Assembly (NCBI RefSeq): GCF_000237925.1
Contig: NC_031496.1
Location: 16,822,245 to 16,886,244, forward strand
From: Schistosoma mansoni
Lineage: Eukaryota > Platyhelminthes > Trematoda > Strigeidida > Schistosomatidae
DNA length: 64,000 nucleotides
Direction: 5' to 3'
In this document: one piece after another, positions 61,628-64,000 of the stretch
Layout: each line of letters opens with the position of its first letter
Numbering within the stretch: position 1 is the first letter of the stretch
Made by a program: the position numbers and the translations under genes
Notes under the pieces: generated by a model
The model's database searches: none
Told to the model about the DNA's origin: nothing
What the model saw: the letters and a program-made list of their open reading frames with translations, nothing else

Positions 61628-63727
61628 TGTTATAGAAATATAGAAACTACAGTGAGTGTTGGCAACAGCGTTCATAAAACTTAAAAATAAGTGAAACTGA
61701 AGGATAACTTGAGTACTGATAGAAGGAAGACATTTTAAAACAATACAGGTGTTTTTCAAGAGTTCAGTTATTACGCTGTTTAGTTGTTCTATTTTACGTT
61801 CTCTATGTAGTATGAATATATCTTATGAATTAGATATTTTGTCTAACTATTTATATGGATTTTTTTATTCCATTTCATAATTCTAATGAATAACAATGCA
61901 ATAAAACTAAATATATTTATTCAAGCTATAGAGATATGAATAACTGGTGAAAGTAGCCGAACAAACAATCGATAATAAAATACATAATAAAATGCATTTT
62001 CTAGAAAAACAAAGGACAAAACAATCATAATAAGATGTCATTAGTGGATAAATGTCTTTATCTAATACTGAAATATATCGGGTAATAAGCTCTTAATAAA
62101 AGTAAAATACTTACATATGGAAGAAAGTCCTTAGTAAACCGATGTGTACACAAGACCATCTACAGACATCTTTAAAAATTACCAAGATGCATGAATGTTA
62201 TTACAATAGACAGTAAACAATGATGAAATCAATCAGTCATGGCCAACGTATGACTGCTTGGCACGAATGTGCACCAGTTCAAGTGGCTATACACCAAATC
62301 AGTACAAGGATAGATAAAGACTGACAAGATGAGAAGCATGGTAACCTGATAAGAAATTTGGGACATTTATTTCTCAATCATACCCATTATTTAAAAAGTA
62401 TTCTTGTTTTAAATTTCTTTTCACTGCGAATAATTGTGAAAATCAACTGCACACATTTACGCGCTTTTATAAGAAGCTTACAACTTTATTTCTGTGCTGA
62501 ATATTGGAAAACTTGGACGGAAAAAACTCATTCCATGGCATATTTCTTTTTTACCCTAAACCCTTGAAGAAATGAAAGGTGATTACATTGAAATTCATGC
62601 TTCCAATATACAATGAATCAAGAAAATATTAAAAACTTGGTCGATAGGATTCGATCTGCACAAACATGACATTAATCACCACCCAGTGATCAATCAATTG
62701 TAAATACATCTCAGTCCTACAGGAGGTCAGTTGCAGCCCGATAGCCAACGGTAACGTCTCTGACTGTGAAGCTGGGTAACACGACATCGCATCCATCGGA
62801 GAGCATCAGTTCCCTCAAGATTACAGGTACACCTTGCTGATGAGTGCCAAGTAGCACGAAGCCTAGGTCCAGGGTTTCCTGTTGACTACCTCCAACCACT
62901 ATCTTAAATATTAATAACAGCTAACCTGGTAGATGAGTGGCAAATACTGACTGTTTGAAAAATATTTGTGAAAAACAATTTCGAATAATTACAATTTGAA
63001 AACAGGTTTAGGATAAATTTGTTGTAACAAGGTATAATTGGTTCTGAGAATCCCCGACTGTAAAACTTTATAATATTGTGTAAAACACTTAATCATCAAT
63101 ATAGGGGTTTATGGATAATGATGAATGTCATAATGTACATCACAGACAATCTTACTAAAATAAACTTTCAAGACTAAGAACTATTGGATAGCTGTTTTGA
63201 CGTAGTATGTGAATTATCAGCAGCGGTTACCCACGATCTTGTCAGAAATCTAACCCAGGACTTTCAGGTCTCGTAATACAGTAGCTTAAAGGCTAAAAGC
63301 CGCTCGCGGAACCGAAAGTTCCTAGCTTCAATCACTGATAGGATAGTGAATGACCACTACTGTTGAGTTACACACTAAGACGAAATAATTGTCTAATGCT
63401 TCCTGATTTTAAACAATTGCTTAACTAAGATTAGTCTATAATGTAAACCATACAATTATTATTATTATTACTGATATAATAGGAGTAGAGATAATATCAT
63501 CTCTAATAGAAAACTAAATATAAGATATACATTAAAGAGAAGCAAAAAATGACGACAGTGAAATCTTGTTTAAAATAACAAAAAAAGATAATACTCACTT
63601 AATAATAATTGAAAATTAACCGGATCTTCTGTACTACTCAACGTATCACATAAAATATTAACCATCATATTTTTTATATCATTCATTGAACATGGATTAT
63701 TCTCATTGGACATCAATGGAATCAAAG
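46932..63727 (-). CDS. RALGAPB: Ral GTPase-activating protein subunit beta, RALGAPB (3' ten exons; 5' part beyond window)
   Basis: The known family protein is the beta scaffold of the RalGAP complex, which inactivates RalA/RalB with a catalytic alpha subunit. Minus-strand exons: 63727-63599, 61556-61476, 60408-60256, 59292-59075, 58266-57668, 57154-57108, 57075-56967, 51482-51101, 48801-48468, 47449-46932. Every junction agrees in phase, giving about 855 C-terminal residues (human protein about 1500). Family motifs: NILCDTLSSTEDP, KDHKRQLHSIIVAAY with ELGICGAKS, CDAAEACLSNLM with GSFPEPFG, RGPFGRHVWITHM, ADILTNLDHMPTRTGDT with FYVAAGQ, DHSGWTGNLQTSY, VVWLERWED, and RQTVINLSRRRRLASDS with PPHVRR at the end. 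The Rap/Ran-GAP-like domain covers the last three exons. The gene converges on RNPC3. Confidence 0.92.
48468..48801 (-). CDS. RALGAPB: RALGAPB exon (334 bp, GAP-like domain)
   Basis: Begins KIWPRLPEAFHQFLSGIGC; contains DHSGWTGNLQTSYRT and a region matching the IIYYADAITELA strand of GAP-like domains. Ends in phase 1. Confidence 0.9.
48802..51100 (-). other. RALGAPB intron with LINE fragment
   Basis: Contains the degenerate LINE piece at 49600-50045. The rest, including several 60-90 codon frames near 50.5-51.0 kb, has no recognised content. Confidence 0.5.
49600..50045 (+). mobile_element. degenerate LINE fragment (TAAG family)
   Basis: Matches the C-terminal part of the LINE at 34186-36030: LLYEAETWRTTTTTIKR, NNCLRKI, NNDLLWRRTNQ, then decayed sequence resembling the AAGGCCCAGGACAG...GGCGGCC 3' end. 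No tail repeat remains. Confidence 0.7.
51101..51482 (-). CDS. RALGAPB: RALGAPB exon (382 bp, start of GAP-like domain)
   Basis: Reads HPIRLLLTHLGYLSM, a Ser/Pro linker, then FADILTNLDHMPTRTGDTLL and FYVAAGQSKVGDILANM; donor GTAAGA, phase 0. Confidence 0.9.
52205..52455. repeat. diverged copy of the 33655-34074 repeat
   Basis: Aligned blocks: GGAGATGGC, TCAATATTTATA-TCAGAC, ATAAATAGGATAAG-like, CATATA-AAA, GGT-AAAA-ATG, CTAGAATAA and GCTTGACAT/GCTTAACAT, ending ACAACA. It lies just before the LINE insertion in a RALGAPB intron. Confidence 0.55.
53290..53850 (+). pseudogene. LINE ORF2, RT N-terminal extension (frame 1)
   Basis: 186 codons (KSIDEHWLLLHDAMKMAS, DREFDHKRRLLRNEI and onward), typical of the segment between endonuclease and RT fingers in RTE elements. 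It runs out of frame near 53757-53800; the continuation is one frame over in the next ORF. Confidence 0.75.
53705..55435 (+). CDS. LINE reverse transcriptase (RTE-like)
   Basis: A long open frame; real homology starts near 53790. RT blocks visible: SLGPDDLPPALFKDGG, NNYRGISLLPIASRLL, EEQAGFRSGRGCIDHIF, VVFLDIRAAFDSLDR (first Asp), GVRQGCPISPFLFN, then LEYADDIVLLC with the catalytic YADD at about 54593-54604. The C-terminal RTE block has LYACETWPLQVEDVRRL, RLRWLGHVLRM and GWGPRDGATQWLETLSDMAQ. Encodes target-primed reverse transcription. Intact from fingers to C-terminus, so this copy is fairly young. RTE-clade assignment is from motif memory, not a tree. Confidence 0.88.
   Translation: MKQSTRMTGCQSLTSWTMGGIFRRAVQLACCSGNIDQFFLPPPLPVTTDPPNEAEVRKELQLLKRYKSLGPDDLPPALFKDGGDFLAKELTVLFTKVWEQESVPTSWNESIVVPIFKKGSRCSCNNYRGISLLPIASRLLASVILRRLFKTRERLTREEQAGFRSGRGCIDHIFTLRQMLEHRHTYHRPTIVVFLDIRAAFDSLDRTVLWDCLLKKGVPEKFINILKALYTNTSGRVRAYNYLSPLFHSSSGVRQGCPISPFLFNFAIDDILETALMDVSNGSVDMLPGERLLDLEYADDIVLLCDNAQGMQSALNQLAISVRRYGMCFAPSKCKVLLQDWQDSHPVLTLDGEQIGVVEKFVYLGSYISAGGGVSDEIDARIRKARAAYANLGHLWRLRDVSLAVKGRIYNASVRAIWLYACETWPLQVEDVRRLSVFDHRCLRRIADIQWQHHVSNAEVRHRVFGRRDDNSIGVTILKHRLRWLGHVLRMSSQRLPRRALFADSGTGWKKRRGGQCMTWCRGMKESCKGLASVGHSRLPGWGPRDGATQWLETLSDMAQNRSQWRSCCNLLLLST
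55979..56544 (-). mobile_element. LINE-derived non-coding element with 14-bp target duplication
   Basis: 3' tail TGCCTGGTCCTACGTTGTAG plus (CTGA)n, shared with the LINE at 40480-41213, joined to a GC-rich ~500-bp body without RT. Perfect direct repeats AAAAGTAATACAAA lie at 55965-55978 and 56545-56558. It lies sense to RALGAPB in the same intron as the larger LINE. A 120-codon frame inside (55980-56342) has no known domain. Confidence 0.85.
56967..57075 (-). CDS. RALGAPB: RALGAPB exon (109 bp)
   Basis: Reads INNLSASLTKEVGLRCVQER and INAPYPDPITEAKAP; ends in phase 2 at GTAAGT, matching the exon 5.5 kb away. Confidence 0.78.
57108..57154 (-). CDS. RALGAPB: RALGAPB exon (47 bp)
   Basis: A very small exon (DHTMPSLDKVGSELG) after a TTAG acceptor with donor GTAATG. 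It was identified because only this arrangement keeps the frame between the neighbouring exons. The next intron is 32 bp. Confidence 0.7.
57340..57500 (+). mobile_element. tRNA-like SINE remnant
   Basis: Sequence order GAATAGCTCAATGACGTCTC...GATCAGTTCCCTTAAGACTG resembles the third ribozyme variant at 62728-62900 (GGTAACGTCTC...CATCAGTTCCCTCAAGATTA). No hammerhead core remains. Confidence 0.4.
57668..58266 (-). CDS. RALGAPB: RALGAPB exon (599 bp)
   Basis: Carries RVCDAAEACLSNLMSVAG, a beta-rich region with IIRGPFGRHVWITHMRL and a Ser/Asn linker; ends in phase 2 at GTAAGC. Confidence 0.9.
59075..59292 (-). CDS. RALGAPB: RALGAPB exon (218 bp)
   Basis: Carries RHTVRSICEFITNQC, KDHKRQLHSIIVAAYYCL and ETIELGICGAKSS; among the best-conserved family segments. 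Ends in phase 0. Confidence 0.9.
60256..60408 (-). CDS. RALGAPB: RALGAPB exon (153 bp)
   Basis: Reads SSFFNILTPLLCGNLVYKW and VMLYLLEIISGLSSVNVTP; helical repeat-like; donor GTGAGT, phase 1. Confidence 0.85.
61476..61556 (-). CDS. RALGAPB: RALGAPB exon (81 bp)
   Basis: Reads VALALIEDMSADETQSSNG; phase 1 in and out; donor GTAAGG. Confidence 0.8.
61592..61625. repeat. (AT)n microsatellite
   Basis: About 17 uninterrupted AT units in a RALGAPB intron. Confidence 0.95.
62728..62900 (+). mobile_element. third-variant ribozyme SINE
   Basis: tRNA-like part (GCCAACGGTAACGTCTCTGAC, GAAGCTGGGTAACACGACATC), then CATCAGTTCCCTCAAGATTACAGG and a hammerhead-like segment, ending TTGACTACCTCCAACCAC. It differs from Sm-alpha in stem sequences. 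Confidence 0.6.
62838..62883 (+). ncRNA. hammerhead-like motif, one core base changed
   Basis: Stem I ACCTTG/CAGGGT pairs with one wobble, core CTGATGA, stem II GTGC/GCAC perfect, but GAAA reads GAAG. Stem III is CCTAGG with GTC before the stem. The core change probably abolishes or slows cleavage. Confidence 0.5.
63150..63415. mobile_element. decayed family B inverted pair
   Basis: The left part reads as minus-orientation family B (CTATTGGATAGCTGTTTTGACGTAGTATG, CCCACGATC, AACCCAGGACTTTCAGGTCTCG). The right part (about 63370-63415) reads in plus orientation (CACACTAAGACGAAATAATTGTCTAATGCTTCCTG). Both ribozyme halves are degenerate. Confidence 0.45.
63599..63727 (-). CDS. RALGAPB: RALGAPB exon (most upstream in window)
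   Basis: Acceptor TTTCTTTAAG, donor GTGAGT, phase 1 at both ends. Encodes LIPLMSNENNPC and MVNILCDTLSSTEDP. Confidence 0.85.
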
Positions 63728-64000
63728 CTTAAAGAAATAGCAATTAATAACAATAGTAAAAATGAATACAGGTATTAATAAAAGAGAGTGTGACAATTAA
63801 ACTTCTTGAAAAATTAAAGTTACAAAATAAGTAATGTAACTAAGGGGTTACAAAAAAAATCCCATATGATGAGAACCTATTCAATGATATAATAATGTGT
63901 ATTTTAACAATTTCATACACAAATTTCTTCAATGTCCAATATTTATGGGAGGATCTCTTATTAAAAGTTTATATACAACATGAAATGTGTGTTCATTTTG

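Larger units (their letters stand above)
61557..63598 (-). other. RALGAPB intron (2.0 kb)
   Basis: Contains the (AT)n tract, the third-variant ribozyme repeat (62728-62900) and the decayed family B pair (63150-63415). No other content seen; the flanking exons join in phase, so no missing exon is required. Confidence 0.6.

Overview
This is a 64 kb piece of a flatworm genome, almost certainly a blood fluke of the genus Schistosoma. The evidence is AT-rich DNA, very short introns of 31-43 bp, hammerhead-bearing Sm-alpha-type retroposons, RTE-like LINEs and Ty3/Gypsy LTR elements. No bacterial-style gene organisation, CRISPR array or operon is present.

Three host genes can be followed exon by exon with consistent splice phases. 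(1) Minus strand, 26968 to 6704: an EMX/empty-spiracles homeobox gene. Three coding exons join into a predicted 668-residue protein, and one intron splits the homeodomain between positions 44 and 45. Its introns of 12.5 and 5.8 kb are loaded with repeats. (2) Plus strand, 37928 to 46113: RNPC3, the U11/U12-65K protein of the minor spliceosome. Seven coding exons give 525 residues, with three introns of only 31, 34 and 43 bp. (3) Minus strand, from beyond 64000 down to 46932: the C-terminal ~855 residues of the Ral GTPase-activating protein beta subunit (RALGAPB). Ten exons are visible, including a 47-bp exon next to a 32-bp intron. RNPC3 and RALGAPB converge with about 0.8 kb between their stop codons.

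Mobile DNA fills most of the rest. The block 28.1-36.0 kb between EMX and RNPC3 is a nest of decayed elements: a Gypsy relic on minus, a second Gypsy relic on plus interrupted by a 420-bp insertion, then an RTE-like LINE copy. RNPC3 intron 5 holds a 5'-truncated LINE (10-bp target duplication) and a young 3.4-kb LTR element with near-identical LTRs and a 5-bp target duplication but no reverse transcriptase/RNase H. RALGAPB introns hold a LINE with both ends and a target duplication but no endonuclease region, and short LINE derivatives made only of 5' and 3' ends.

The most interesting layer is ribozyme biology. Two abundant repeat families (an Sm-alpha type and a second one called family B here), plus a third variant, carry hammerhead motifs with a very short stem III next to tRNA-like B boxes. 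Most copies are broken, but those at 19689-19734 and 28054-28098 (both minus) keep every core base visible by eye. Several copies are inverted composites, two of them bounded by 12-16 bp target duplications. All pairing and homology calls were made by eye; no database search or folding was run.
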